Assembly: GCA_030765065.1 (NCBI GenBank)
Contig: CM060978.1
Coordinates: forward strand, 112,263,692-112,327,691
Reading direction: 5' to 3'
Origin: Deroplatys truncata
Taxonomy: Eukaryota; Arthropoda; Insecta; Mantodea; Mantidae
Length of the DNA: 64,000 nucleotides
Shown here: positions 22,310-34,451 of the stretch, one piece after another
How the letters are laid out: every line of letters begins with the position of its first letter
Position numbering within the stretch: the stretch's first letter is position 1
Translations under genes and position numbers: made by a program
Notes under the pieces: generated by a model
What the model saw: the letters and a program-made list of their open reading frames with translations, nothing else
Told to the model about the DNA's origin: nothing
Databases searched by the model: none

Positions 22310-23690
22310 TTTTTTAGGCTGGATGGAATTTGTTAAATAGTTTTGGTCCTATGTAATCAGGCTTGAATTCAAATAGCTTTAATCTGTGCCCTTTGACAGC
22401 ATAGTTATTCTTTCCTCTAGTATCATGGTTACATATAGCAAAATTTGCATTTATTGTGTTGCTGTTGTGTATAAATAGTATCGTTTGCAAAATAAATATA
22501 CAGGAGAGAGTGAGTATATTTAAATATATAAATATACATGTTGTAAAGTAACACAAACGACTTCCTGCCATTTGTTTTGCTTTACTAGATATTTAACTAA
22601 TCTTTTCTATAATACAAAAATGTTCTTAAAATTAGATTTGGAAGTGTTTTCCGACAGCCTTATGCCATTGGAAATGTGTGGGTAAATTAATGCAAAATAC
22701 GCTAATTTGGCTGTGTCAACTGAAGGAAAATTAGTTATATATCTCAAAACAAAAACCCCTGAATTTAATTTGCCTTCAAATTCATCAATATGGTTATACT
22801 AAATTAGTTAAATTAGTATATCATCCAAAATTAGACCTGAGATGTTACTTTTTTCACACACTTTATCAAACTATATCACCAATACCAAGATAAAGTTCTA
22901 AATGGGGTCTCTTAAAATCAAAAAGAATTAACTCGCATTTGTTGGCATTAGTACATACTCTCAAGTGGTTGAAATACTGTACCATGATACTGGAGATTGA
23001 ATTTACATTTATTTATAGGTTTATTGAGTCACTATTACTAAAATCCAGAGTGGCATCATCTGCATAGGCACTTAAGACCATCTTATTATGTACCAAAGAT
23101 TTGATGCCATTTATACATAAAATAAATAGTAATTGTCCCAAAATTGAAACCTGAGGTATGCAAGGACAGCACTTGTTTGCAATTCAAATGTAAGTAATGC
23201 ATTCTGTTAGTCATGTAAAATTTGATCAGATCGTTACTTACATCCTGAGTCCAAGATATTCCAATTTATTTAATAAGATTCTTATATCAACACAATCAAA
23301 GGCTTTTGAGAGATCTAGTTCTACTCTTCCCAAAAATTGATCTACGTTATCAATTGTGTGTTTAATAAATTATGAAGCTACGTATATGTTGATTTTCCAA
23401 GGCAACATTATATAATGTTATAAATAAGAAAGAATACCTAAGAAGTTAACGATTCCTAAGTGTATTATTTTTCTATCACCTTAGAGTAGGCAAACCTGGT
23501 GGTCTTTTTTAAATATTGGAACAACCTTAGCTATTTTAAGTTTATCAGGGAATGTTCCAGATATTAATATTGAGTTTATAATATCAACTAGAGGATTGAG
23601 TATGGATTCCTTAAAAACTTTTATTAAATTAAGTAAATTAACTTTTATTTAAAATCAAATTAAGACACAATCTCTTTTTAAAATTTAATT
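22310..23690 (-). pseudogene. Jockey-like LINE reverse transcriptase relic, copy 1
   Basis: On the minus strand RT motifs appear in order: LISGTFPDKLKIAKVVPIFK (about 23500-23560), VELDLSKAFDCVD (about 23290-23330), a PQVSILGQLLFILCIN segment (about 23110-23160), the catalytic LSAYADDATL (about 23045-23080), then the C-terminal KNNYAVKGHRLKLFE ... YIGPKLFNKFHPA (22314-22440). Stops and frame changes occur between blocks. The YADD box and the C-terminal segment fit the jockey/CR1 group. A Tigger-derived element sits against its upstream end. Confidence 0.82.
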
Positions 23691-23694
23691 GGTA

Positions 23695-24588
23695 CAGTAG
23701 AAGCTGGATAACTCACCTCTCGATAACCTGACATTCCACATGTCAACAATTTTTTTATTTCATTTTTTATCGTTAAACTTGACTGTAATAATTTCTATAA
23801 TCCACTATGTGGTATAAACAGTATACGTAAATTTTAATTAGTGTACATGTTAGTGTTAATATTCATGCATATAACTGTCTATATGTTTTCCTTATCTGTT
23901 GAGGTATTTGGTATGGTGTTTTCAGATTTTGCAATGACACTAATGAGTACAATGACACTAATTTGGTGTCAGGTTTTGTTATATTTGTGGAAATACAACC
24001 TCCCGCATTCTCCTTCACTAACAAAAGGACTGACTGCATATTGACCTTCAATATCCGAGTCAGTACATAAGCAGCCGGCAGACCATTGTCACGAAATCAA
24101 AAGGTTGCCGCTAATAATGTGTGTAGCACAAACACTTGTGGAAGGTTTGAAGGATTATTGCTTCACCCAGTATGTATGTGGTAAGCTAAACTTTCAGTTA
24201 TTTCTGGTTGCATAGTTTCTCAGATTTCAGGCTTACTGTTAGTGTTGTGTTGAGTTGTGTTTGTGCCAGTGAAAATGGCCTATGTGTTGAAGATGCACAG
24301 CAATGAAATGAGTGTGAGAGACAGTATAGCATCACAAGATTTTTTTCTATAAAGAACTAGCAATTTCTTGTCTATTCTGCATAAGTATGTATTTTAAATT
24401 TACTTTTACAGCAACAATTTTTATGATGTGTTATACTTTTCTGTTTTCTATATTGTGCTAGAGCATGCATTTATGTAATTTGCTACATACTATGTTATGA
24501 GTTGTGAATAACATTTCGTAAAACTAGACATTTTGGTAACCCGAATCTCTCTCAGTCCACACTAGGTCGAGGTATTCGGATTCTACTG
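23695..24588. mobile_element. Tigger-derived non-autonomous element
   Basis: Terminal inverted repeats CAGTAGAAGCTGGATAACTC and, reversed from the right end, CAGTAGAATCCGAATACCTC resemble Tigger ends, with TA on both sides (23693-23694 and 24589-24590). At 894 bp it cannot encode a full transposase. A plus-strand SITRFF-like segment near 24328-24350 resembles the C-terminal end of Tigger transposases, so it is probably an internally deleted Tigger. Confidence 0.82.
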
Positions 24589-24599
24589 TATATCATCAT

Positions 24600-25370
24600 A
24601 GTCTACACTAATATTTAATTTTACCTTACTTATGATATTTATAATCCCTTTTTTGTTAGTTGGATATACAAACAGTGTGTTTTGTTGAGCTATTTAATGA
24701 TGTTATGGAAGTACTATGATGAATTGAAAAATTTACATTATTTTGGCCAAAAGAAACAAAGAAGTTGTTGGAGATAGTTGATATTTTCTTACTGAGAAAG
24801 TCTTGTTTGATTTCTATAACTTTTATGTAATTTTTTTTTTTAAGTTATTAAAATGATCCTGTTTAGTCTACCTGACAATCTTTTTTTATTTGCTATAAGT
24901 AGGAGCGCTAAGTGTTGTTTTATATCATTTGTAACTCGGTCACCAATTTTCTAAGGTTTAGCAGTGCTGCTCTTTGTGAATGTTTTTGGGCAAAATAAAT
25001 CCAAATGAAAATACTGACAATACACTTTTTGGTCTGTAGTTTTCTTTCTTTACCTTCTTTTCTTTCTTGTGTAGCAGGATAGTTTTTGCAATTTTAAGTT
25101 TACCAGGAAAAATCTATGAGTCAAGCGAAGAATTGTACATATTAACTAAAGGGACTTTCACATATTCTACACATTGTTTATTCATATAATCTGGTATTTC
25201 ATCTATTCCAGATGAATATTTACCTTTCATTTTATGCACCACATTTTGTATATTAATTTCTGTAATCAGCTTATAAAAATAGATTCACTATAATTTGTTC
25301 TCTCTTTTGTGGTTTTATAGTGGGTTTTGAGGCATGATTTAAAGTAACGAGTTTGTCTGCTATTTTTGAG
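24600..25370 (-). pseudogene. Jockey-like LINE reverse transcriptase relic, copy 2
   Basis: The minus strand encodes the N-terminal RT region: KGKYSSGIDEIPDYM (about 25190-25235), FPGKLKIAKTILLHKK (about 25070-25120) and KENYRPKSVLSVFS (about 25010-25060). It overlaps in content with the start of copy 1 (both contain the P-KLKIAK block), so these are two separate LINE copies, not one split element. Confidence 0.72.
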
Positions 25371-25654
25371 AAGTATGTATTGAGACAAATGGGAACACCA
25401 GTTACTGTCACTCAACGTGGCACAAATGCCTCACACACTTGGAACCTAACACAACTATTCCTCAAATCTCAACTGAGCTGCTGAGTCACAACTAAACTGA
25501 ACTGTCCACTTGACACTTCTAACAGAATTCAACTGCCTGTCCTGGCAGAACAGCCCCTTATATAAGCCCCGCATACAAAGCGGAACTTCCTAGAAGAGGA
25601 ACCTATGAGAACATGCTGAAATGGATGTTCCAGAAAAAGTTAGCAGCACATAAT

Positions 25655-26115
25655 GGACTATTGAGGCTGGTTCACAACAACCGAGAACGAGAAAGTTGAA
25701 ATATATGTATTCTAATGGGAGCGTTCATAATCGAAGGAAACTTTACCAGGCACTTTCTCATTCTAGTTCTGGGCACAGGATATTAGATCCATATTGTGCA
25801 TATTAGACTTTTCACTGTAGAGGCTATTCTAGACAGCCATGACATGAAACCGCTGCTAGTGCTCTCTATAGTTGCAAGCTGAAACTAGAAGAAATTAGTA
25901 AACATGTGCTTCCTAAGCTCGGATCCTGATGCCTGCAGATCCATTGAGCATTGGTTCTTATAGTGAAAGTGTCATCTATAGTTTATTTATATGCAACTCA
26001 AAACCGGCTATTTTCTCATAAACAATGGCAAAAGCTACAAAGGACAACAAAAAGTGGTAGAAACTAACAAAGAACAATAAACAACTTTAATGTGTGGAGG
26101 TAAAGCTTGGTACGA
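25655..26115 (+). repeat. Diverged terminal-inverted-repeat relic, plus copy
   Basis: Starts GGCTGGTTCACAACAACCG. Segment 25970-26110 (with GCAACTCAAAACCGGC and GTAGAAACTAACAAAG) matches the reverse complement of 27800-27960. The two copies supply opposite ends of one element, since GGTTCACAA.AACC appears at the outer end of each. No coding motif recognised. Confidence 0.6.
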
Positions 26116-26299
26116 TTAGAGGAATCAAAGTGTAATGGATATGCATTTAGATAATATTTATCTATCAAATTTTGATGTTGGCTAACCTGCATTATGTTAA
26201 CTGAATTGGAAGCAGGTGAAAAAATATTGGTATGTTAAAAACAAATAAAATTCTCACAGAACATAGGTTGAAGAATTCTGAAGTTGAGAATTAAAACTA

Positions 26300-27110
26300 C
26301 ACTTGATCGAATTCAATTTGTTGTACAAATTGTTTGGCAAGTTCATTGCGAGCTATTTTTCAGAGATAACTTTACCAATTACATTACACAGTTCTCTTTT
26401 TCCCAAATTACTTAAATGCATCCTACACTTAGTATGAAATTCACATCTTGCATTTTAAGTATCAATTGTTTTGACATTTTCAAACTGTTTGCAATTGCAA
26501 AATGAGGTTGTCCGAGTTAATCTTACAGTCTATTCATTTGTTTTGGAATTTGGTAATTGATCATATTTATGAGGAAGTTTTACTTTTATAGCATGCATAT
26601 GCTTTAAGTTGCCCAATATTACTTTTAATTTATTTTGAATCTCTTTAGGCTCTCCAATTCCAAAATCATTACTTCCAGCTATGATAACACTCATTTTTGG
26701 TTAGGTTGGTGCTTACTTTGTGCATTTTTCTAATTACCTATTGAATTTTGCACCACGCTTTATGAGTGCAAATACTTTAGGCACATGCTTTTCTTCATTA
26801 AGTTGAAGTCTAAGATTTCATTCATGACTGTCTGCAAGAATCACTTTACCCATCAGCTTTTGAAGCATTGGCTCTGTAGTGTGAACTTTGCTGAATGCAT
26901 AATGTTGAGTTTCTTGTTGAATTTCTTAATTTCTAACAATCTGGAGAGTTTGGAAGCAATTAGAATGAGAGTACCTATTCCAAGCTGGCAGCATGCAGTA
27001 TGACTTTGTGCCAGTGTTTCTCACCGTTGTTGTATATTAGCAGAATCTCATGGAGTATAACGAGATGCTTGAACTTTTAGCCGTTTAATCTCTTCATTAA
27101 GTGTTTGTAT
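26300..27110 (-). pseudogene. LINE ORF1-like relic with SGNH-esterase-like segment
   Basis: On the minus strand a coiled-coil-like start (TLNEEIKRLKVQ, about 27065-27100) is followed by VIIAGSNDFGIGEPKEI (about 26640-26690), VKLPHKYDQLPNSKTNE (about 26530-26590) and CRMHLSNLGKRELCNVIG (about 26380-26430). These resemble the block I (GSND), block III and H-x-L-x-x-x-GK regions of SGNH/GDSL hydrolase domains in ORF1 proteins of CR1-like LINEs. Stops and a frame change show decay. It may be the ORF1 of one of the LINE copies next to it, which are on the same strand. Confidence 0.6.
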
Positions 27111-27248
27111 TATAGCGCTCAATGACCACAGAATTATACAAGTAAATACACAAGATAAGAAGGCATTATTAACAGTGTGTTCTACAGAAGTGTCATGAGA
27201 CATTTAAATAAAAAAATTGTTATTACTTTCTGTTCAATATTACTTACC

Positions 27249-27414
27249 AACTGCAGACATTTCAATCTCCTCGGATTCACTTTCTGTCATGTAGTCTCCA
27301 TCAACTGCAACTACTCGGAATTCATATATTTCACCAGGGATCAATCCCCTTACAACAGTGTAATCTTCAACCAGCTGTGGGCTTGTACTTTCATAAGATG
27401 TTTGCCCCTTTTGT
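27249..27414 (-). CDS. Nrg: Neuroglian exon: end of the last fibronectin III domain
   Basis: Acceptor TATGTTTTCAG precedes 27414 and donor GTAAGTAA follows at 27248. It encodes QKGQTSYESTSPQLVEDYTV, RGLIPGEIYEFRVVAVDGDY and an acidic linker ending MSAV. The Y-x-F-R-V-V pattern is the final strand of a fibronectin III fold. The split arginine codon joins exon 29270-29705, and the terminal G pairs with the first bases of exon 8290-8500. These domains form the membrane-proximal stalk of the adhesion receptor. Confidence 0.94.
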
Positions 27415-27465
27415 CTGAAAACATACATAATAGATCATATTTCTTTGTTAAATTGTCAAAATAAT

Positions 27466-28010
27466 GGAAACAAAATTGGTTATTTAAGGTGGTTGGAAGC
27501 AAAATTGGTTATTTAAGGTGGTTCACAATAACCCACGAATGGAAACCAGAACAGAAACAGGAAGCAAAACAGCATTCAACATTATGGTTCACAATACACT
27601 AGGAATGCATATAGATTGCAATCTGGAAAGTGAATTTGGTACATTGGGGCACCTTTTGTTTGAAGCTAACTAATGATATTTTTCGGCCTACATAATGGAG
27701 GAAGTCAATGTCAAAATTCAAGACAGCATACATTTTCTAAACACAGACTCATTACTCTTTCAAATCCCTCTAGCAAAGTTTCATTCCTTTATTAATAATG
27801 AACATTAAAATTATTTGTTGCTCTTTATTGTTCTCTGTTAGTTTCTGCTGGCTTTTGCTATATTTTGTAGTTTTTGCTATTTTGTTTTGAGCCAATGGCC
27901 AGTTTTGAGTCACATACAAATTAAAAGTGATGCTTTCACTAGAAGTATCACGTTCAATGAATCTGAGGGAGTAAGGATGCACATTTGCTGGAATTTCTTT
28001 CAATTTCATT
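27466..28010 (-). repeat. Diverged terminal-inverted-repeat relic, minus copy, with 29-bp tandem repeat
   Basis: The inverted counterpart of 25655-26115, beginning at its outer end with GTGGTTCACAATAACCC. Next to it a 29-bp unit (GGAARCAAAATTGGTTATTT...) is duplicated at 27466-27494 and 27495-27523. The repeat abuts an Nrg exon within 55 bp. Confidence 0.6.
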
Positions 28011-28203
28011 TTTCAAATGGTGAATAGTGCACTCTAACAGCTGCTTCGTGCACGCACATGCACACACACCCCCTATTCATAATGCACAATGTTACAATGT
28101 CTCTCAACCATGTTTACTATTACAAAATGCAATTCTTTGCTTGTTATGTTGAAGGATACATTAATCAATCACATTTTAAAGGTAAACTATCATAAAATGT
28201 ATG

Positions 28204-28207
<4 letters not shown>

Positions 28208-28261
<54 letters not shown>
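28208..28261. repeat. (CT)n microsatellite
   Basis: About 27 uninterrupted CT units in an intron. Confidence 0.97.
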
Positions 28262-28264
<3 letters not shown>

Positions 28265-29269
28265 CAGCTGTTTCAATTCTTGCAAATTATTAAATTTGGA
28301 TTCAAAGATGGGCAATTGTTTTTCATACAGCTGCTTAAGATACTAAAACAGTATCTTGTTTTTGCATCCACCAATTTTTATCTTATAGTATTGAAGACAG
28401 CATTGCAAGTTCTCCATTTTCAAACTGATGCACAGATCAAGCCTGATGTGCAACATTCTTTTAAACATATGAGCCTGGAATTTTTTCACAATGTGTTTCA
28501 TTAAGTTGGTGCAGCATAGGGATAAAGGAATCAATGTTCACGCAATTACGTAGAAAAGAATGAAGGCATGCACTTAAACCAAACATACCTAGATTTCATA
28601 TGCATATTATGAAATAAAAACTTACAAAGCAGTGTCAATATTGAGGGCAACAAACAAAATTGCAACTTAAAATCCTCTGTTGAGCAGTTGGGCTACATCA
28701 AAGCTTTTCATAGCAATGTAATAGCTTCCTTGCAATAAGTGTGCAAGACCTACAAATCTTCACTATGAAGAATGAAAAGAAAAATTTTCAAGATGATACC
28801 AGCAGTGATTTAAGCAAATAGTGAAAATAATATTGAATTTTTATTTTCCATTTTTGGAGGAGGGGGAACATCCTGTAAAAACTAAAATACATGTGGGAGG
28901 GAAGAAATACAGAGATGGGAGAATGAACATGTTGGGCTGTGATAAGAGGTCGAGGTCATTGAGGGTTTTGCTTCATAACCATAAGTATTCCCCTCTAGAG
29001 GTATAGCACTGCATACTGTTTTAGACCTGACAGCCATGTTAGGGTTTCAAGGAGAGAAATATGAACAAATTTAACTCCACAAGAGTGATAAGCAAATTTT
29101 TCAGCAAACTACACATCCTGCACATGTAAAGAATTCTAGATAAATCTAGGCATCTGCCGTAAACATTTAAATGCTACATATGAAATATGTTATATTTGGC
29201 ATTAAATATTATTATTATTTTTATTATTGTTATTGTGGTTAAATATTTCAGTGCAAAGTTGTTAGTTAC
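28262..29269. other. Intron remainder without recognisable features
   Basis: No exon or element identified. An ATT-rich run precedes the Nrg donor at 29269. Confidence 0.55.
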
Positions 29270-29705
29270 CTGTATTTCGCATAGAAGTGAGAACCAGGCT
29301 TTCCTTCTATGTTTGGTAGCCATGTGACTTTAACCTTTGCAAATCCACCATCAGCAGGCAGTTTTGTCCACATAAACTTGGGTGTATCAGGTGGAATAGG
29401 ACCAGCCATTCTTGTTCTCTGCTCTATGAAATAGGGTTCTCCCTCTCCAGCATTGGTTGTTGCTTTTATATGCAGTCTATATTTGGTACCTGGTTCTAGA
29501 CCTGCCAGTTTAGCACGTGTCTGGTTAGGATCTGTAATATGTGGCTCCCTCTCCAATACAGGACCAACCATTGTGCCTTTCACTGTTTGATAATAAATCT
29601 TATATCCTTTGAGAATTCCATTTGGCTGCTCTGGGCGCTTCCACACAAGATACAAGGCTGATGAACCCAATGGAAAAGCCTCAAAGAACTGTACAGTACC
29701 TGGTA
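29270..29705 (-). CDS. Nrg: Neuroglian exon: one complete and one partial fibronectin III domain
   Basis: Acceptor TGATTTCCAG precedes 29705 and donor GTAACTAA follows at 29269. The 436-bp exon starts with PGTVQFFEAFPLGSSALYLV, has the FN3 tryptophan in WKRPEQPNGILKGYKIYY, then LAGLEPGTKYRLHIKATTNA (the conserved L-x-P-x-T-x-Y strand). A second domain begins GPIPPDTPKFMW and VKVTWLPNIEGKPGSHFYAK and is completed by exon 27249-27414. It is strongly similar to the membrane-proximal part of insect Neuroglian. The exon phases on both sides match its neighbours. Confidence 0.96.
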
Positions 29706-30325
29706 CTGGAAATCAGAAAAAATAAAAAAAATTAGATTGTAATACAAACTACACAGAATTACATGTATGCAATTGCAATGCTTCAAACACAGATTTTATG
29801 TTTAAATGTCCTTTCATAGTCTGATCATTCTGTCTAATCGCTATATTAGTCAATTAGTTTATTTATCTTTAACATGCTACCTCTTATTCTGTTCTTCCCT
29901 ACAAACAGTATGACCCTGTTAAATGTAGCAAAATGCTGTTAATACACTCTTCCAGGAACTGTAGACTAAAAATCTGATATGCAAAAGCATAAAAGGTTTG
30001 AGAGATAGAGAAAATTTTGACCACTTCATGTAAGTACACTTTATTGTTCAACAATTATAGTGCAACATGTATATATGAGCTAATCTTATTATAATGAACA
30101 AAGAATTTGCAATTTTTCACTTACAAAAAATATATACATAGTTTGACTTTTTTGTAGCATCATACCTTATTGCATGCAACACAGAATTTAAAGAAAACAC
30201 TTCATAGAAAGAGCAGAATGTTATCAAAAGGGTTAGAAAATTTTAGGTGCAAATTTCAGATGAATAAACGAAGGGAAAAGGTGCTCAAATAAGGCAAAAA
30301 AAGGGGCAATAAGGTGCTAGTTTAT
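29706..30325. other. Intron sequence, nothing recognised
   Basis: AT-rich, with no motif seen on either strand. Confidence 0.5.
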
Positions 30326-31012
30326 TTAAGGGGATGCATAACTGAAATTGCTATTTTCTAAACTGTCCATTCAATTGGGCTGAAATTTTAACCACATGTC
30401 AGTCTTCTTTAGATATAATTGTGTTGTGAATTTCAATTCAAAATCTTAATTAGTTTTCAAGTTATTAATTTTCAAAATATAAAATTATGGGTATATGCAA
30501 AATGCAACAATTGATGCATTTCTCAAACAAAAAAAAAAAGCTTATGTTGCTTCTATGTCAAGGCACTACAAATCTGTCATATAATTTTTTTTCTACCATT
30601 CTTAGTTTAAGAGAAAAAAAAGTTTGGCAGTTTTGTATTTGCATTTTTTTTGGTATACATTGTTATCTTCAAAAATTAGTAGCCCAAAAACTATTCATTA
30701 CACAGAAAAATTATATGACAGTTTTATTTATTTGGGTTTTTGAAATAAGCATAAAAAATGTCAATATGAATGGATGAAAACTACATCGTGTGGATCATTT
30801 TAAATATGCAGAAATGCTGAAAATAAGAAATGCCTTAAAACGAAGTTTTAAAAATATAAACAGCTAGCAACCAAATGCGCAAGGGTATATAAAAAGTCTC
30901 TTAACGATCCTGAAGTGTTCGTTAGATCAAAAATAAAAGTGGATTCTAAAACTACAAGCAATGGAGAATTTTTTTGAGATTTTGAGTTAATTTCAGCTGT
31001 GCATTCCCTTAA
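30326..31012. mobile_element. TTAA-flanked MITE (piggyBac-like)
   Basis: The ends read TTAAGGGGATGCATAACTGA and, reversed from the right, TTAAGGGAATGCACAGCTGA, a 24-bp inverted repeat with three mismatches that includes the TTAA target. At 687 bp with no coding motif it is a non-autonomous element. The TTAA target and GGG start fit piggyBac-type elements; Kolobok-type elements also use TTAA. Confidence 0.82.
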
Positions 31013-31078
31013 CTAATTCAACAATTTCTCTTTCCTCTATTCTAATTTATTGAACTACAAACAAGTACATCAAATTAT

Positions 31079-32511
31079 CACTCATCAAAAGAAGGAAAAA
31101 ACATGAAGCTGTTGTACTTCAAGACATTAAGCATCTCCACATTTTTAAAAGTAAGTCTGTTTCTATTAAGAGATAGAATGTCTTTGTAGATGCTAAAGCT
31201 TCTTTCAACATTCACAGAAACCAGTGGGACAAACCTTATATTCACTCAGAATGGCAACCCTACAGATGTGGTGAATTCCTCAATGTTTCTTCTGAAGACT
31301 AGATTCAAGTTTGTCTTTGGCAAAGCCATCTAACTGCTCCCTTATGGAAGTAAAAATATCCCACTGTTTTTCCTTTTCCAGACCTTGTCCTTCCAATCGT
31401 TTAATAACTGCAGGCAAGTACTTGTAGCTATGGACACAATATAGTTCTGTCTGCAAATTATGTATTTTCTCCGGTAACAGAAGTTGCTGTGCCTTGGAAA
31501 TTGTACCTGCGTCGGATGGATCCAAAGAAAGCAAAAACTCTTTAATTTTGTCAAAATTATCACACAACATAACAGCACACTCAATCCAAGATCCCCTGCG
31601 AGTAATGACCGGGAAATTTGGAAGGGGCAGGCCAGTGATTTCCCTGTAGTAAACATGACTTGGAACTTTCAGTAGAATCTTCTTCAGGTCAGAGATCAAT
31701 TGATTTGCAATGTCGTATTCGTTCCTTATGGATTTACAAACCCTGTGAAGGGAATGAGCCAAGCATGTCACATGCTTCAAGTTAGGAAAGGTTTCAATTG
31801 GTTAACAGCTGAAACCATGTATGGAGTCTGGTCCATAACCACAAGAAGAAGTTTTTCAAACTCAATACCAGTAGGCCAGAGTTTTTGGCAGTCCATAATG
31901 GATTGTATTACTGTACTGGCATTGGCTTTCTGTAGCTTGTACATTTTTAACATGGGATTAACTTTCTCCCCTGCTAAGAGAAAACTAAAATGTTCGAAAC
32001 ATATCGTTCCATTGAGTCTATGGTTTCATCCACAATGATTCCCACATCACAATCAGACACTTTCTCCTTGATTCTTTCTATGGTTTCTTGGTAAACAGGC
32101 TCCATGTAGTTTTTTCTTAAAGTACTCTCATCGAGCATTGTCAACTTTGTGTAATTTTCAAGAAATCCCTTGAAGGCTGGATGGTTCACCTTATTGAGTG
32201 GAATTCCTGCTTGTGTAAGAGCTGCATACAAATCAATGTTTAATTCCTTCAAATTTTGGCTTTTTGAAGAACTCTATTGAAATGTATTTCGTAATAGAGG
32301 TTGCTGTGATTTGTTTGCTTGAAGAGTCTTGTTTATTTGATGCTTAGAGCATCTTGATGTAATGTTTGATGCGATCTCACTGGTGTTTTTCATCTAACAA
32401 AATTCCTGAGTCACAAACAGTACATCGCATAACAGTTCCATCAGTGTCTATGAAATCTTGTTTGAATTCCTCAGCCAGAACAATAAATCGAGCACTGGAC
32501 ACCTTTGGCAT
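31079..32511 (-). pseudogene. hAT-superfamily transposase relic
   Basis: Starts MPKVSSARFIVLAEEFKQDF with a short BED-like cysteine pair (RCTVCDSGILLDEKHQ), followed by STLRKNYMEPVY (about 32090-32125) and VGIIVDETIDSMERYV (about 32000-32050, first catalytic region). The middle is CLAHSLHRVCKSIRNEY (about 31710-31765) and PVITRRGSWIECAVMLCDNF (about 31550-31610). The C-terminus has the hAT dimerisation signature VNVERSFSIYKDILSLNRNR (about 31150-31215) and stop TGA at 31081-31079. At least three frame breaks. It is the same family as the plus-strand copy at 48.3-49.8 kb but clearly diverged. Terminal repeats were not found. Confidence 0.85.
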
Positions 32512-33081
32512 GGTAAAAGCTAGTACTAGTACACTCGTTTGGAGAGCTAACACTAGTTCACTTGCTAACACAATGTGACTGTCACACAACTCACTCTTGC
32601 GCCCATTCACTGTTCACATTCTCTTATAACACCACGACAATTACCAGAATGTTCTCATTCATGCTGGAACTTCAGTCTCAGCGATTTCTAGTAGTTTCTA
32701 GCAGAACCCAGTCTTAATAATTCTCGGAACTGAGCGGGTGAGGTTACTGCCATCTCTGCGTGCCCAGCCTTCGCCTCCATGCAAACAAATGACGTCTCTC
32801 ACAGTAACAAACTCACATTCACGAACAGCAGGCTACTGATTCTGGTGGGATAGAATCGCTCATTGTCAATTGCATTATTGTGAGCTACTTTATAGCGGTA
32901 AAGCGAGAGTAAAGAGGTTTTCGTCGAACACACAATTATTTTCCATTGTTGTGGGTGTGCTTTCAATTTCCGCGCGGTATTTACTGAAAGAGGTAGGCTT
33001 ACTATTCGCACTTACACAGCAAGCTGAGGAGATGTTAATTGAAAGTTAAAGAATAAATTGGAATGAAACTTAAAAGAAAAA

Positions 33082-34197
33082 ATCTGATGTGTTACACTCA
33101 CATGACTTTCTCTACTATTGTACAAACTATTTTTACAAACTATTATTCTCCATCTATTTCATATTAATCGAGATAAACATTTGCAGAAACGATCTTTTAA
33201 CATGCAAAGAGAAATACATTTTACACATAGCGACCAGTTCTAAAAATATTTGACTATCGCTTAAGGCGTACTATGTTCTTGTTTTGTATTTGCAAGGGCA
33301 ATATAGAAATACAGTAGCCTTTAAGCATAGACATACCTCTTAATAGCTGGTTGCTATATGCAGCACCATTCTCTTTGCTACAGATTAATACTCTTTGCAT
33401 ATCCAAAGACAAAAAAATCTGATGTGTTACACTCACATGACTTTCTCTACTCTTGTACAAACTATTTTTACAAATGCTTATTCTCCATCTACTTCATGTT
33501 AATCGAGATAAACATTTGCAGACTCTATCTTATTGCTAATTTTCTTGTAGATGTAAGGAAATATATATTTACAAGGGCAATATAGATATACAGTAGCCTT
33601 TAAGCACATACATCTCTCTTAATAGCTGGTTGCTAGGTGCAGCACCATTCTCTTTGCATATCCAAGACAAAAAAATGAATAACAAATTCCCATTTGATAA
33701 AATAAGTATTGAAAAATTTAAGGGAATAACAAGCAATATCTCGAAAATGGTTCACTCAACAAAACAAATGTATACGACATAAATTGGGTATTTTAACGTG
33801 ATCTACATTTTTTGTGTAGTAAAATTTTGTCTATCTTTTATGGTTTACCAGTTATGCAAAAGTCGTTCACAATGAAGAATACTTTTGGAGACATTCCCAG
33901 AAAATTCAAGATATACATTTTATTTGTCATGAAAATATCTTAAACATAGATATTTTAATCAAAATCGTTAGAGCCATTTTTGAGAAAATTAAAATTTTTG
34001 AAAAATGTTCCATGTAAAGGGTAATCTGGGGTGGGGGGATTTTCTTGAAAACCTTCGTGTCGCATCTCTGGAAGATACTGAACCTAAATACCATGTTTGG
34101 TGTTTATCCGAATGTTCGTTTCTGAGTTATACTGTTCACAGACAGACACACACACGGACATGTTTCCAAAAATGCTTTTTTTGAATTCAGGGGGTCT
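33082..34197 (-). repeat. 0.8-0.9 kb repeat family, two minus copies (one partial)
   Basis: TCTGATGTGTTACACTCACA starts a partial copy near 33080 (about 330 bp) and again a fuller copy near 33416 that runs to about 34197. Both read opposite to the copies at 35.4, 39.5 and 58.4 kb. No coding motif. Confidence 0.85.
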
Positions 34198-34204
34198 CTA
34201 GAAA

Positions 34205-34360
34205 CACTGTGTCACAAGGCAGACTCACATCATTAGTGAACATCTCTATCCATAAGGAACTTTTGTGTAAACTTATAAGGAATGGCCCACTTTATGAGGA
34301 TATCATGGATAAGTTTGCTGCTCTCAAAGACCGAGGATTGACTTAATATACAAGGAATGA
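34205..34360 (+). pseudogene. Possible hAT transposase C-terminal fragment
   Basis: The plus strand reads GRLTSLVNISIHKELLCKLI ... DKFAALKDRGLT. RL-x-x-L-x-x-x-SI followed by a helix ending near a stop resembles the extreme C-terminus of TTF-type hAT transposases. The segment is short, so the call is weak. Confidence 0.35.
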
Positions 34361-34451
34361 AATAGGAGAGTCTCACATGATAATTATTACTTAGCTAAAT
34401 TGTGTTTAAATTTGACTATCATTGTTTATTAAAGTCTGCAACCCTTCACCT

